The notes under the pieces were generated by a model. The model worked only from the letters and a program-made list of their open reading frames with translations, was not told where the DNA came from and ran no database searches. This document shows, one piece after another, positions 24,601-36,657 of a stretch of 64,000 nucleotides of DNA. Numbering within the stretch: the stretch's first letter is position 1; every line of letters begins with the position of its first letter. The translations under genes were made by a program, and so were the position numbers. Origin of the DNA: Homalodisca vitripennis (lineage: Eukaryota > Arthropoda > Insecta > Hemiptera > Cicadellidae). The stretch spans positions 116,328,501 through 116,392,500 of the forward strand of contig NC_060213.1 in the NCBI RefSeq assembly GCF_021130785.1. The letters are read 5' to 3'.

Positions 24601-27600
24601 TATAAGGGAAGCAGCTATGAAAGGAGATTTACAAAAATGGAATAGTCCTACGTAGCTTCCATTGGAAATGAGACCTTGTAGTAAATTTATCACTAGAAAA
24701 CTGCGAGTATGCAAAAGCAATGTTCATTAGCAACAAATGGTTCTACTAGACGTAACAATAAGGAAGAGGTACTATAATCAAACATAGGAAAAGTCTCTTC
24801 TGCTACTTTACATAATCTCAGCAAAATTTTGTTTAAACATTTTTGTTATACTTGGTCTTGCAAATACTATATTGAGTAGAATTTCAAAATACTTCAGAGA
24901 AAAAATTCACAAATTTTAACTTTTACCCAGATTCACTATAATTTTCATATCGCAATGAATAAAACGAAATAAGAGTAACCGATTAAATTAAGTTTAAAAT
25001 AAATGTTTAATTAAATTTTATATGAAATAGTTTGAAGTAAATGAACATAAGGATAGAGTAACGATTGAACGATTCAATGAGCTACCGGCTGTCTGGCTAA
25101 AAAGAATACAGATTCGATTTCTGGTTTTATCCGCGAGAGATGTTCTTAATTTTTATGCTTTATTGTACTTTTAGTTTTTAAACATTATTTATTACATAAA
25201 TAGGCATAATAGTTTGGTATGTCTTTTGTTAGAATGAAATCTGAATGTATATGGTAAGGTATTTCTTTTGAAAAGTAACTTCCTTAAATTTAGTATGTTG
25301 TACATAATAAATAATGTGTGGACGCTTAATTAATATTAGTTATGTTTAAATATAAATTGAAACAATTTTTAATTCTAAAGGAACCAAAGGTATGCAATTC
25401 GTTTTTTCATTTGATAGAAAAGGAAGATATTAAGATAGCTAATCCAACATAATTAAGTTTTGATTTCATATATCTCTTTATATTAAACTTTAAAGTGAGA
25501 ACTTAATGAAAAAAAGATAGTAAAACAGAGAATATTATTCAAATATTATGGCATTCATACTGTTGTATTGTTTACTTGTTGAAAACTATATCAATAAATA
25601 CAATGTAATAATTCAGATTTAGTTATAGATATACTGAGAAAACAAACACCATAAAACATTACTGACAAAAATATGTACCATTGTGTAATATACAATTTCA
25701 TTATTATAACTTATTTATATATAAACGAACCAGACTATTTCGGTCATAGTTAACCAGACCGAATGAAATGTCCACAAAAACTTAAGCGCTGCCTTGTTAT
25801 TACTTACTTTGCCTTTTGAAGCTATTGCAACTTGATCTATTACTACGTCTCTCTTATATATATGTCATGCTAATTAGTACAAAATTAAACAAACAAATGT
25901 TGTTACTTGTGGAAAGAGGATGTATATCCTAAGATATCAAGCTAAGTAGTGTAAGCAATGCAACAAAGGCTACAAAACTTCCAACTTCCTAGTGCCACCA
26001 CAGTTAAATAGATTTCAGATCTCCGTGGTGGCTAAAATAAGAGTACTGCTATGATTTAAATTATAACTCAATAGCTGTTAACCTCGCTCCTGACGATATA
26101 AAAAAGCTGATCCTTTATTTTCCGATGGTAGGACATTAATTTATTCTATCCATTATTAAATCCTGATGTGTATGTGAAATTTATGCTAAAACTTTGTAAA
26201 GTTGTCCGTCTCGAACAGGAATAAAAAGTAGATGATTTGAAACATTTTATATGTGCTATCTATAGGATGGCTAATAAGTGGCACTTTCAATTTCAGAAGG
26301 CCAAAAAGATCGTTATGTCAAGATCTAAGAATAAGAGTGTCTTGGTTAGAGTTAAACCTCACTATATTTTTTAGGAGGGACAAGTAAATTCCTTGCTAAA
26401 AAACGGCGAAAACTGGAAAAGAAGTGAGAAAATCGAAGTTCTAAAAGGCAAAGACGTGTAAAACCAGCTAAGAAAAATATATCCTCTCATTCATTTTGCT
26501 TCACTTTGGATAATTGTTAAGTAAAAACATAAATGTACGTTAAGCACTGAAACTAAACTTTTAGCTCTGAGTCCATGGGTTACTAAATACAGTTGTTCTT
26601 CTAAAAATATAATTCTATATTTTTACCCTTAGTGCCAGCTTTTTAGTCTTGGTGCACCTGCAAAATTTACGTGGCTTACTGTTAATTAATTAGCAAAAAC
26701 ATTTATATCCAAACTATATGAAAAACTAATTATGTGAAGTTTATTATTTTATACAATTACTTATACTTTATTATTTTTATTCAGGTTTTTTACACGAAAA
26801 GGCATGAATCTATTTAGAAAACGTTTATTGAAGGATCACCAACCGAAATATAAATAACATTTTTTGCTAAAGAACTAAATTATTTGAGATAAATATTTTT
26901 GGTTTTAATGCTACTCAACTAGTATTCCAGAATACGTTTACAATTGAATGAATAACAGTTATTTTTACATTAAATATTCATCTATAATTACTTAATTAAT
27001 AATATTTCACAGAAACTAATACATCCCCCTCAGCTTCGTTTTCATTAAATATTTGGGAATATTATTTGTGGAGTTCTTAGTAGAAATTCTTGTTTATAAA
27101 AAATATAGTTTCATCGCATTTTTTTATGTTGGGATGTAAGAAAATGATCATGGGATAAACGATTTTCTATATTTTATAACTATTTAGACGTGTTGACTAG
27201 TAATTGTTGACCAAACAATCTATTAACACTCGATAGTATGTAAAATATATTCGATAGTAGTTTTTTTTTTTTGCATTAAATTGTCATAAACGATATTTGT
27301 AATGCTGTAAAAACCAGTCACCCACATAAACTTATCCATATAATAAATAAGAAAATAACTAATCATCTAATAACTAGTTGGTTATTGGTTTAAAAATAAT
27401 GACTAGAACAGATAATTCGAATGCGTTGGAAATAAAAACTCGAACTGCTTCAACTATAAGAATATATTTGCAATGGATCAGGTAAGCCGTGTAACTCAAG
27501 CCTTTTAATCCGAGTCACTGTGCCAAAATCTTCTTGGGAAAGGGCTCTACTTCCTAACTTACAGGTGACCTTTCTAAGCCTTGCAATTGGGGTAGCTTTC

Positions 27601-27985
27601 CTGTTTTTACTATATTCTTAGTATATAGGTCTCAAATTTACTGTACTAAATACGATAGTTTACAATATTGAATCATTATAAATATAGTTAAAAAGGTACA
27701 CGAGGTTAAAATATACTTATATAAAGTATTCCTTAACCTTAGTCAAAGGTTAGCAAGATTTTGTATGTATCTAACTCGTCATGAATGTAAGCTGGAGAAA
27801 CAAAAATGTCTCCTAAGACCAAAGGTTTGTACGCGTGACCTGAGATTAAGAAATTATTTTTCTTTAGCTCCACCATGCATGCATAATAACTTAGATATAA
27901 CAATTAATTTTCTAAAATGCTATCTTGATACCTAAATATATTTTTTACATCGCTCGTATTTATTTTAGGATCGATAACTAATTTC
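12700..27985. other. Long AT-rich stretch, almost featureless
   Basis: No recognisable gene or complete element in about 15 kb. Points of note, reported as findings, are an unrecognised open frame at 19307-19666, a compositionally odd block at 21040-21790 and a short reverse-transcriptase-like peptide at 26267-26374. Near 13640-13670 a short stretch (GTGCTGGACCGATTTCTTTG) resembles a phrase common in insect repeats, but no element boundary is visible. Confidence 0.5.
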
Positions 27986-27989
27986 ATTA

Positions 27990-28367
27990 ATAACGACATT
28001 TTCAAAATGTTATGATTACCGTAATATATTGGATATAGGAACTAAAAAAATTAACTGTAATTCATAATGAAAGCAAAAACAGCTCTCACAAATACTTTTA
28101 AAAGACTTCAAGACTTATACTTCATTGGAGTTTTTTAATGAAATATAAGAACACTGAAGCTTCAACCAGCCATTCATTACACCGAGGCTTGCCAGTGTCC
28201 TGTCTACTTGCCCTCTCCATCTTTTCACCCTTTTCAGACTCACAAAGCCGCGTCTGTATTGTGTGGATAGTAATTAATATCCAACCCTCCGCTCTCTCCT
28301 TGTCTTTAACCTTTTTTAAAATGTCCTTTCACTGTATAGCCTCAACCAAACTACCTTTAAGCTAGAG

Positions 28368-28370
<3 letters not shown>
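27990..28370 (+). repeat. Dispersed repeat, copy 2 of 3
   Basis: Plus-strand copy of the three-copy repeat. It shares with copy 3 an additional upstream part (AAAATGTTATGATT near 28005, and ACTGTAAT followed by AATGAAAGC near 28055) that I did not find in copy 1. The conserved core starts at ATATAAGAACACTG (28142). The 3' end runs directly into a (TA)n tract of about 80 bp. No recognised protein; the 75-codon ORF inside has a translation related to that of copy 1. Confidence 0.75.

Positions 28371-28449
<79 letters not shown>
28370..28449. repeat. (TA)n microsatellite, about 80 bp
   Basis: Uninterrupted TA run at the 3' end of dispersed-repeat copy 2. Confidence 0.95.
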
Positions 28450-28453
<4 letters not shown>

Positions 28454-28689
28454 ATTTAGTAACAAAATTATGAAATCAACATAATATATTGTGTAAAATT
28501 ATTATGTTTTTAATGTAGAATTAAACACTATCAGCTAATCTATACTCCTTTGAAAATCAGTCGGTGAAATATTATCTTTGCGACGAAACGTAAGTTTTAC
28601 TTGAGACGGCCATTTAAAAATTTCAGATAGTTTTATAGGTATGATTTTAATTAACAGCATACGTATGGCACTTTTCTTCATCATATTTA

Positions 28690-29230
28690 TTAAAATTATT
28701 CTCCATTACAATGAGAGGTTTATTACTTACAATGAGAGTAACTATACTGCAGTTTTACGCTTCCCACCCTTGATATGAGAACGTTTTATACTAATACTAG
28801 CAGTTAACCACGGCTGCGCATGAAATTTCGTTGACTTGGCACCCATATAAGAACTCAAGTGAATTATATTTTAAATTGACGCTAATTTAAGTTTGCTTTC
28901 ATTCCACGATCAAGGAATTATGCCAAAAGTGTGTATTTAAGGCTATTAAAATGTTCTCGTGACTATGTATCTTTTCTATAGTTAATTTGGTTTTTTTCTC
29001 GATTAAGAAAATGTAAATACATACACCGTTCTGAGAAGACTACTTCTGTCAAAAGAGAACTAAGACAGATTTCATAAAAGTTTACGCTAGTTTGCATGAA
29101 ATTTAGTAGACGTTGCACGTGTATGACCAATGCTGGTTTGAGCGAATTGTAATTCCGATGCCAAAGTTGAGTTTGTATTGGTTCCACAATCAATAAATAA
29201 GTCAAAAAGTGTATATTTATCTCCATTGTA
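28690..29230 (+). repeat. Degenerate repeat with two related units
   Basis: Two stretches about 270 bp apart align along their length: about 28826-28947 and 29095-29223. Both begin GCATGAAATTT, contain a TTCCAC(G/A)ATCAA landmark and end with AAGTGT(G/A)TATTTA. The start of the first unit, CTAGCAGTTAACCACGGCTG, resembles the opening of a repeat class common in insect genomes (from memory; not verified). An 87-codon minus-strand ORF across the second unit is unrecognised and probably fortuitous. Confidence 0.5.
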
Positions 29231-30314
29231 ATGTACTTAGTTTTTAGTTATTTTCTTTTATAGTAGATATTGCCTTATTTCCCGACGAAAAAATATGTAT
29301 ATTTCGTACCAAATATGTCCACTTCTGTTAAAAGGTGTCTATAACAAATTTACATGTATAGAAAAATTACACATATAAAGTAAAATTAAGAAAAATATGC
29401 TTTTTCTTTCATATCTAAGGCTAAACGTTTACATGTTATGGAACGTTTAAAAGTGCATTAAAATGGCAAAATTTTCATCTCTTTTTATTTATAAAGTGAA
29501 AAAAGAATTTTATATACACCTTAGTATATAAGTGTTATTTTTGTTTCAAACGCACAACTACTTTAATGTAACAGATTTGTTACCGACTGTTTTAATGAGA
29601 GCCTTTTCTTAGTCAAATTCGGACCATGTTATATTTTAGGACATTTTCCAAGATATTTATAAGGTTAAGTAATTATCTAATCGTTGAAATCTAAAGATGG
29701 TGTTGAAACTGATGTATACTCCGTAGAAAATTTACACTAAAATGTAAACAAATTGAAACTAGTTGATAAATTAATCAAATATATCATTGTGCTGTCATGA
29801 CAAAATGCTATACATACAACAGTAATCACATTTTACAAGCTATTTCAATTAATTATTATGTGACATATTTGGATATCAAGATGGGAGTTTTTGTTACTTT
29901 AGACTAGTAGGTGTACCGTGGAGGGATTTTCGAAATAAGAATAGGTTTATACTGTATTCTCTCCAGTTACAACTAATTTACTAAAGTAAGATGTTTACTA
30001 GTTTTCGTAAATGTTTGGTTCCAATTGGACTAATTATTTCACTGCGACTGTATCGTTAGTGATCCTAAGAAGTTTAGTAAGATAGGGAGCACACTGGGGC
30101 GTCTGTCACAGTCAATGTGTTAAAATACTGATGATTAAAATAAATGTAGTTAAATAGCATGTGTACATTGCTATCTTCTTCTTGACATGATCGTGAATGA
30201 TTCTAACCATAAAAACTGATCGTGACTAAGTTTATTTGTTTATTATTTATGAACTATATTCTTAACCATGCCACTGAATGTACACACCCAAAGGTGATTG
30301 TGTTCAAATGTATC

Positions 30315-30535
30315 ATATCCGATTGCAGAGTAACAGAAGGTGTCTGACTTTGAGTCTGAGTTTGTGAAAACGCATGTTCAAATCATGTTTGGGACCGTTG
30401 CACTTTTTATTTCAACACTGCAGACGTTGTAATGTACCGGAAACCTCATTATTCTGTTTGATAAGCTCCTCGTATAGGCTCGAGGTCTAGCACAAGAAGC
30501 ATAAAAACGGATCGGCCTTTGCTGTAAAACAATCT
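30315..30535 (+). mobile_element. tRNA-derived SINE, copy 1 (diverged)
   Basis: A diverged copy of the SINE at 34121. The tRNA-like head has B-box remnant TGTTCAAATCA near 30377 and a degenerate A box. The body shares GACCGTTGCACTTTTTAT, TTATTCTGTTTGATAAG and CGGATCGGCC in the same order as copy 2, ending in an A-rich stretch. The two copies match roughly 70% in the head by eye. This copy has no insertion at the position where copy 2 is interrupted, so it serves as the empty-site reference. Confidence 0.6.
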
Positions 30536-31409
30536 TAGACAAGCAAATGTTGTGTGTTGAAAGTTATAAAAAATGCTTTATTAAGTTAAATATATTGTAG
30601 GATTAGGACAAGAATGATAACTTAATTTCAATTACCTGAAAGTTTTATTTAAATTAGTATCGCTTGAATACTAGAACTAACTAATTACGCTCTATCACAC
30701 TAAACTAGAACTTTTATGAGTGCTTGGAGATAATATAAGCACAAAAGTGGATCCCAGCCAATTATCTAGAGATGGTAGATTGTCACCACGTTATCATTTC
30801 ATTTGGAATATAAAAAGAAATTTAAATTACGTATAACATCTATTTATGTTTATAGTTTTCATTTGTTAATTGCAATAAATTAATATCAGCACTCTGAGTT
30901 GTATCTGCCAGTAAAAATTTCAATATTAACAGTAATAAAAATACTTTTGAAGTGTGTAGCCTTCTTTTGTAAACATTAACAAAAATTATAATGACAATAA
31001 ACAGAACAAACATAATTTTTAAGTCCTTTAGTTACATGAATATTTGTTTTCAACATATATGAAATTTTAAACTTATAATTTGTATTTTAGTCAACCTAAT
31101 GTCTAACAAAGCTATCAGTAATGATGTGAAATTTCCAGTCGTGTTTTAAAGTGAACGTTATTATTTAGAGTACTGAGTATTAAACTATGTGGAAATAATA
31201 CATTTACTATGGCAATATATAATTGTTCTAGAGGTTTAAATACCACATACACCCTTAAAAATGTTTTATCTTTACGAAAATGCTATATGTTTTGTAAAAT
31301 AATCTTATAAATACCACATTATTGACGTCTTAAACCTATTTGCATGTAACTTGACATTATAATATATCAATACATGAATAAACTATATCTTGCCTTAATA
31401 CAGAATTGA

Positions 31410-31476
<67 letters not shown>

Positions 31477-32361
31477 TGTTAAGTGGTGTTAGTTCTAGTA
31501 GAAATTAAAATACAATATAGAAATACAAAGGTAGGTTATTTAAAGTATCAGTGACTCAATACCTCCCAGAAACGTGATGTGAAACTGTTTGTAACTGTAA
31601 CTGTCAACGGAATCCAAGTAAATCTCCGAATATTGGCGTAACTCCAAGTTGATTCTCCATCCACAATATGTGTGTGTAGCACTATTAACTTACACTTAAT
31701 TATAAATTGAGTTCCTTTTATAGCAGCACACAATGCCAAAACCGGACATCAAAAGGTTTACGCTATAAAAAACTGCTTATTATCGTGCAAGAAATGTAGT
31801 TTCATTTTTAATGTTCTTAAATTCATTAGTTGTAAGTTTCATCCCCGAAGTCCTTATATTGTTTTGTTCAGGAAGCCTATATTAATACGTTAATAACACA
31901 ACTTCCGTTGCTTTCTTTGTTTAATTTAAATATGAAATCGGTTCAAACTTTCAACAAACGAATAAATAGTGTAAAACAGAGATTAAAAAAAAAAATACAA
32001 AGTTGCGTAACCATATATTTATAATGTCGTATGTATGTACTATCTACTTAAATACCACGTGGTAAACTCGATCAATTCAAAAAGCTTTTCTTGATAAAAA
32101 AACAAATTACACGATGAACTGACATTCTTAGTCTGATTCAAACTCCATGACCAATCAAAAATAATAGATTGATTTCTTTATATTAATCCACAATCAAGCA
32201 TTTAAATAACTTTCAAAACTAATTGAAGGTATTAGAGTTACCTTAGATGTTATAACTTAGAAGTAACATAACATTTTCCAAAATGATAATGGTCACTATC
32301 TTGAAATGTATTTTTTTTCTATATTGGGTTGTTTATTTTAAGAACGGTAAATACTTTATCA
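30536..32361. other. AT-rich stretch without recognisable genes
   Basis: No gene or element seen apart from the (TA)n tract at 31411-31476. Confidence 0.55.
31411..31476. repeat. (TA)n microsatellite with one interruption
   Basis: TA run interrupted once by TTTA near 31431 and once by TGTA near the 3' end. Confidence 0.9.
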
Positions 32362-32760
32362 CTAACGATATATGTAAAATGTTATGATTTTCATTATACA
32401 TCGGAAATACGAACTAACAAAAATGACTGTAATTTATATTGAAAGCCAAAAGAACTCGCATGAATTCTTTAAAACGACTTCTAGCCTTACCCTTCATTGA
32501 AGTTTTTGAATGAAGTGTAAGAACACTGAAGCTCCAACCAGCCATTCATTACACCGAGACTTGCCAGTGTCCTGTCTACTTGCCCTCTCCATCTTTTCAC
32601 CCTTTTCAGACTCACAACGCCGCACTGTATTGTGCGGATCGTAATTACAATCCAACCATCCACTCTCTACTTGACTTTGACCTTTTTCAAAATGTCATTT
32701 CACTGTATAGCCCCCATAAAACCATATTTAACAAACTATATGTATATGAATGTATGTATA
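32362..32760 (+). repeat. Dispersed repeat, copy 3 of 3
   Basis: Plus-strand copy carrying the same upstream part as copy 2 (AAAATGTTATGATT near 32377, ACTGTAAT then TTGAAAGC near 32430) and the full core (GTAAGAACACTGAAGC to TTCACTGTATAGCC). The 3' end grades through TATG/TACA repeats into a long (TA)n and then a (TG)n tract. Copies 2 and 3 therefore share both the sequence and a TA-rich 3' end. Confidence 0.75.
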
Positions 32761-32792
32761 TACATACATATATATATATATATATACATATA

Positions 32793-32881
<89 letters not shown>

Positions 32882-32883
32882 CA

Positions 32884-32967
<84 letters not shown>
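32757..32967. repeat. Compound (TA)n-(TG)n microsatellite
   Basis: About 110 bp of nearly pure TA (32768-32879) followed by about 80 bp of pure TG (32888-32967). Open frames across it encode only YI or CV repeats and are not genes. Confidence 0.95.
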
Positions 32968-32968
<1 letters not shown>

Positions 32969-33029
32969 AAAACATACAAAAGAACCTTCATGTAGGAATC
33001 TTTTCAATTTATGTAACATTAGGTAGAGT

Positions 33030-34120
33030 TTGTGTTTAATAAGATTTAATTTCAAATGTAATTAATAATACATTAGATTAAACATATGCGAACTTATAAA
33101 TTACAAAAAAGTATAACAGATTGTACGTTAAATAATGAGAAGAGATTTATTTCTATAAAAGAAGTAAAATGTTTGGGCCTTGAATAAAGAGCCAAATTAG
33201 TTTTATTACCAATTCTCTTTGTGTTATGAATAAATTCTTGTTGTCAATTAGCCTAATCATAAAACGTCACTGAGCTACTCTTTCAAAGTCCACCGTAAAA
33301 TTAATTTAATTGCTTTTCTCTTTCGATTATTAATGTAAATTAACAATTTCTAAAATAATTATTAATTTAAATTTTAAAAGTAACTACAAACAGACTTATT
33401 GGGTAAGTTTAACTTATTAGCTCTTTAAACGTAATATCAGAGTAAAAGTGTACAGTTTATACTCATATACGTATTATGCGTCAAGTGACATGTACCTTTT
33501 TTATTTATGAATTTACACAGATTAGGAATATCATACAGAGTTAAGCAGATTTTATAAACAATTCATCCCATAACTTATGTCCGTACGTACCAAAAAGATT
33601 AGATTTCCGAATATCTTATAAAACATTCTGTCTGGTATGGATTGAAAATAATATACTATCCGATGTCAACATTACTCTTATTTAAAAGTAATAAGAAAAA
33701 TAGCATGTTTTAGGCACTTGCACTAAAGAAATTTAAATTTTGTTTGAAATATACAGATATTATGTCATTATACACAAAGAGAGTAATTTATGACAAAATC
33801 AATAATAATAAACAACTTAAATTGTAGCAAAACAAGAATTGCATTGTAAATGAACTGTGTAAATACTCATTCAATTATTCTAACTTATATGAACCATTGA
33901 ATTTCAAATTTATTCAACTGAATTACTTTATCGTATGTTGTGTTGACTTTAATTTGAATAAATTTGTGTAAAATACACCTGATGCATGATGCTATTATGT
34001 ATTATATTAATAACAGTACATTTCTTTTTAACGCTTGTGTATGTTCTGGATTATATCCCTTAAAACTTAATGAAAGACAGTAATATCCTGTTAGAGGTTA
34101 ACGTAATGGTAAACCTCTTG
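33030..34120. other. AT-rich stretch without recognisable genes
   Basis: Nothing recognised. Confidence 0.5.
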
Positions 34121-34317
34121 GGAGTGCCGATGGCCGAGAGGTCTAAGTCGTTGGACTTTGGGTCGGAGTTAGAGATAACGCAGGTTCAAATCCTGTCTGT
34201 GACCGTTGCACTTTTTATCAGTACAATCAAGCTCGTACTGTATCGACTCTCCCCCTTATTCTGTTTGATAAGATCCTCGCACAGGCCAGTGGCCCATGAG
34301 GACGGACAGAATAAGGC
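34121..34317 (+). mobile_element. tRNA-Leu-like SINE, copy 2, 5' part
   Basis: The head carries an exact pol III A box, TGGCCGAGAGG (34131-34141), followed by TCTAAGTCG as in leucine tRNAs, and an exact B box GGTTCAAATCC (34183-34193). The 41-nt gap between the boxes, with an extra arm, fits a class II tRNA. The body continues with GACCGTTGCACTTTTTAT and TTATTCTGTTTGATAAG, shared with the copy at 30315. The element is interrupted at a TTAA (34318) by the MITE described next, and resumes at 35147. Confidence 0.65.
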
Positions 34318-34321
34318 TTAA

Positions 34322-35142
34322 CCCTCCAACTGTTGTTCATCAAAATTTTGATATACATAACCCTTAGCGGATTGTTGTTCGTCAAAATTTTGATGAACAA
34401 ACATTCCCTTGCATAATCACTCATTACAGTATATTCCGGCAACGTATCGATTCGATTCATGCACCATTGGATTCGGGAAAAAAAGCCTAAGGAGTACTAT
34501 AGTTTTATTCCTCTTTATATTGTAGTTGCAACGTACCAAGTTCGTAGTTTGGAACGTAAAAGAAGACCGCCATGTTGTCGATGCCGTCTGAGTTGTTGAT
34601 GTGACGAGTTGTGTTTATTAGTAGGTTTATTTGTGTTTTTTTGTGGTGTGTTTAGTGTGTGGTGAATTGTTAAATATTGCACTAGTGCAAATAAATATAT
34701 TTTAGAATAAATAAATTTCTCGAAAATTTTTCGCAAATGTTTTGAGTAATGACAAAATGAAACTTTTTTCGACTCTTCAAAAAAAAGTTATGGAATTTAT
34801 TTCACTACTGCTGTATAGTTTACTTTATTCTGAGTAATAAAATATGCAATATAACATGTATTGAAGTAAAACTGTATTAGTAAAACTTTTATTAGCAAAC
34901 TCTTAGATATACACCCTATTTTCACAATTTATGCGCATCGCTGCTTTTTGTTATATAGTCTTATTATAGTTTCATAAATTTGTATAATGCTTATGTGTTT
35001 CTGAAACTAGAATAAATTTGACACAAAATGGCTATCTCACTTTTATAGTTTTCTTACTATAACTTGGTTTGCTAGGTATGGTCTCCCCATACAAATAAAA
35101 AAAAAAAAATGTAAATTTTGAAAATGACCGCCAGTTGGAGGG
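34322..35142. mobile_element. piggyBac-type MITE, 821 bp, TTAA-flanked
   Basis: Both sides are flanked by TTAA (34318-34321 and 35143-35146). The terminal inverted repeats are CCCTCCAACTG at the left and CAGTTGGAGGG at the right, perfect over 11 bp. TTAA duplication plus CCC-starting termini is the signature of piggyBac-superfamily elements. The interior has two subterminal repeats, TGTTCATCAAAATTTTGAT (from 34334) and TGTTCGTCAAAATTTTGAT (from 34376). A 73-codon minus-strand ORF (34515-34736) shows no transposase motif, so the element looks non-autonomous. It sits inside SINE copy 2, with matching SINE sequence on either side. Confidence 0.8.
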
Positions 35143-35146
35143 TTAA

Positions 35147-35180
35147 AAGGGGATCGGCCTCTCCGTTAAAAAAAACCTTT
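35147..35180 (+). mobile_element. tRNA-Leu-like SINE, copy 2, 3' part
   Basis: Begins AAGGGGATCGGCC and ends in an A-rich run. It matches the 3' end of SINE copy 1 (ACGGATCGGCC then TGTAAAAC). With the MITE and one TTAA removed, this joins the 5' part ending at 34317 to give a complete SINE. Confidence 0.6.
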
Positions 35181-35189
35181 AATTATTTC

Positions 35190-36650
35190 CAATAAATACG
35201 CTAAATTCATTAAATACGTAAAGTTGCATTTTTATATTCCCGGTGTACGTATATTCAACTATTATGTTATGGTTGAATAAAGATTGTGATATTTAATGTA
35301 GTCATGAGAAATCTACTGTTCGTATATTTCACAATACATTATACTGTGTTTCAATAAATTTATATTGATTTATTATGAATAGATCTATATTTATTATTTA
35401 TAAGGAAATTATAAGAAAACTGCAACCAACCTATAAATTTCCCTAAATAGACTTCTTTTACACTTTTGAAAATTAACTTTTAACTGTTAAGAGAAAGATA
35501 TTTTTATAATCTTTTTTTTATAATCACCGAAATATAGTGCCAATGTTTTAAAAACACTTTGTTTTAATTGTACAGTAATTTACTAAAAATAATATATAAT
35601 ATATTTTTTTAATAACGACCTATGTAGTGAAATGTTTTAAATGAGCATATATAATACTTCATCAATACCTTAATTTAAAAAAAAAATTTAAAGTTTTAAG
35701 AAAGTATTTTACCTAACGTTCAAGAGACGAACACATACTGCAGCTTTAACATGCAGATCAAAGTTTGGAGAAAAGTTTTTTCTTCTCAACATTAAATTAC
35801 GTTAAACAGTTGCTAAAGAAAAGTTAGGTCACCGTCAATGGGCGAGGATCAATGCAATACTTGTGTCCTTTGACAATGTAAGCAAGCGGTTATGTTTTGT
35901 AAGTAACATATCTAATAGCGTTAACACATGTATATAGCTTTATGAAGTAATTTAAAAAATTAAATGTAATTAATTTAACAAGTATTTCAACAATTTCGGT
36001 ATAATTTAACTATTAGATAATACGAACACGTGTATTATTTACTGCTGCAGATATATAAATTTCCATTTATTGATAATTACGGTTAGGGGATTCTTTTATC
36101 CCAACACTGCCTAGTTTATACATAATACATTTATGGTCATTCCTCTTTCCTCAAAGCTTGAGTACCCTGAACAGAGAAGTATTTGTCTTTATTACGTTAT
36201 TTCTTGTTGTGAATGTATTATTATGTATCAAGGGATACTTTATGTTATATTATTAGATGAGTAAAAAAAAATCTTAGGCCAAACTGTATGTTTTGGGTTC
36301 TTTAGTTATATTAGCCCATAGCTATACTTGTACTAAAAAAACATAAGTCGCAAGGATAAGGAAACAACACATTGTAAAACAATTATCTTATAAGTCTGGG
36401 ATGAACAATTCCACGTCGAGACATAAACTACTGCTCATAGTCTATACTTTACTATAAGAAAATAAATGAAACAAAATTATCTTAGAATAACTTAACGTTA
36501 ATGAGGACGATGTAATGAGAGTTGAGTAAAACTCGAAACTCGTGTAACCTAAATATTATAGTATCTTATAATAATTTTCATAAATCGTGTAAATACGATG
36601 ATTTTGCGGGTGAAATAGCACTTCAAATTTTGTATTAGATATTTCTCGAA
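35190..36650. other. AT-rich stretch without recognisable genes
   Basis: Nothing recognised. The lost 3' part of element A would have been expected at the right end of this stretch but is not there. Confidence 0.5.
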
Positions 36651-36657
36651 GCAAATT

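Noticed and set aside
27474..27490. ATGGATCAG followed by GTAAGC, a strong splice-donor match after a start codon
   Set aside because: One match of this length is expected by chance in a window of this size; no exon partner seen.
32580..33026. ORFs up to 148 codons on both strands
   Set aside because: They are translations of the (TA)n-(TG)n microsatellite (YI and CV repeats) joined to dispersed-repeat sequence.
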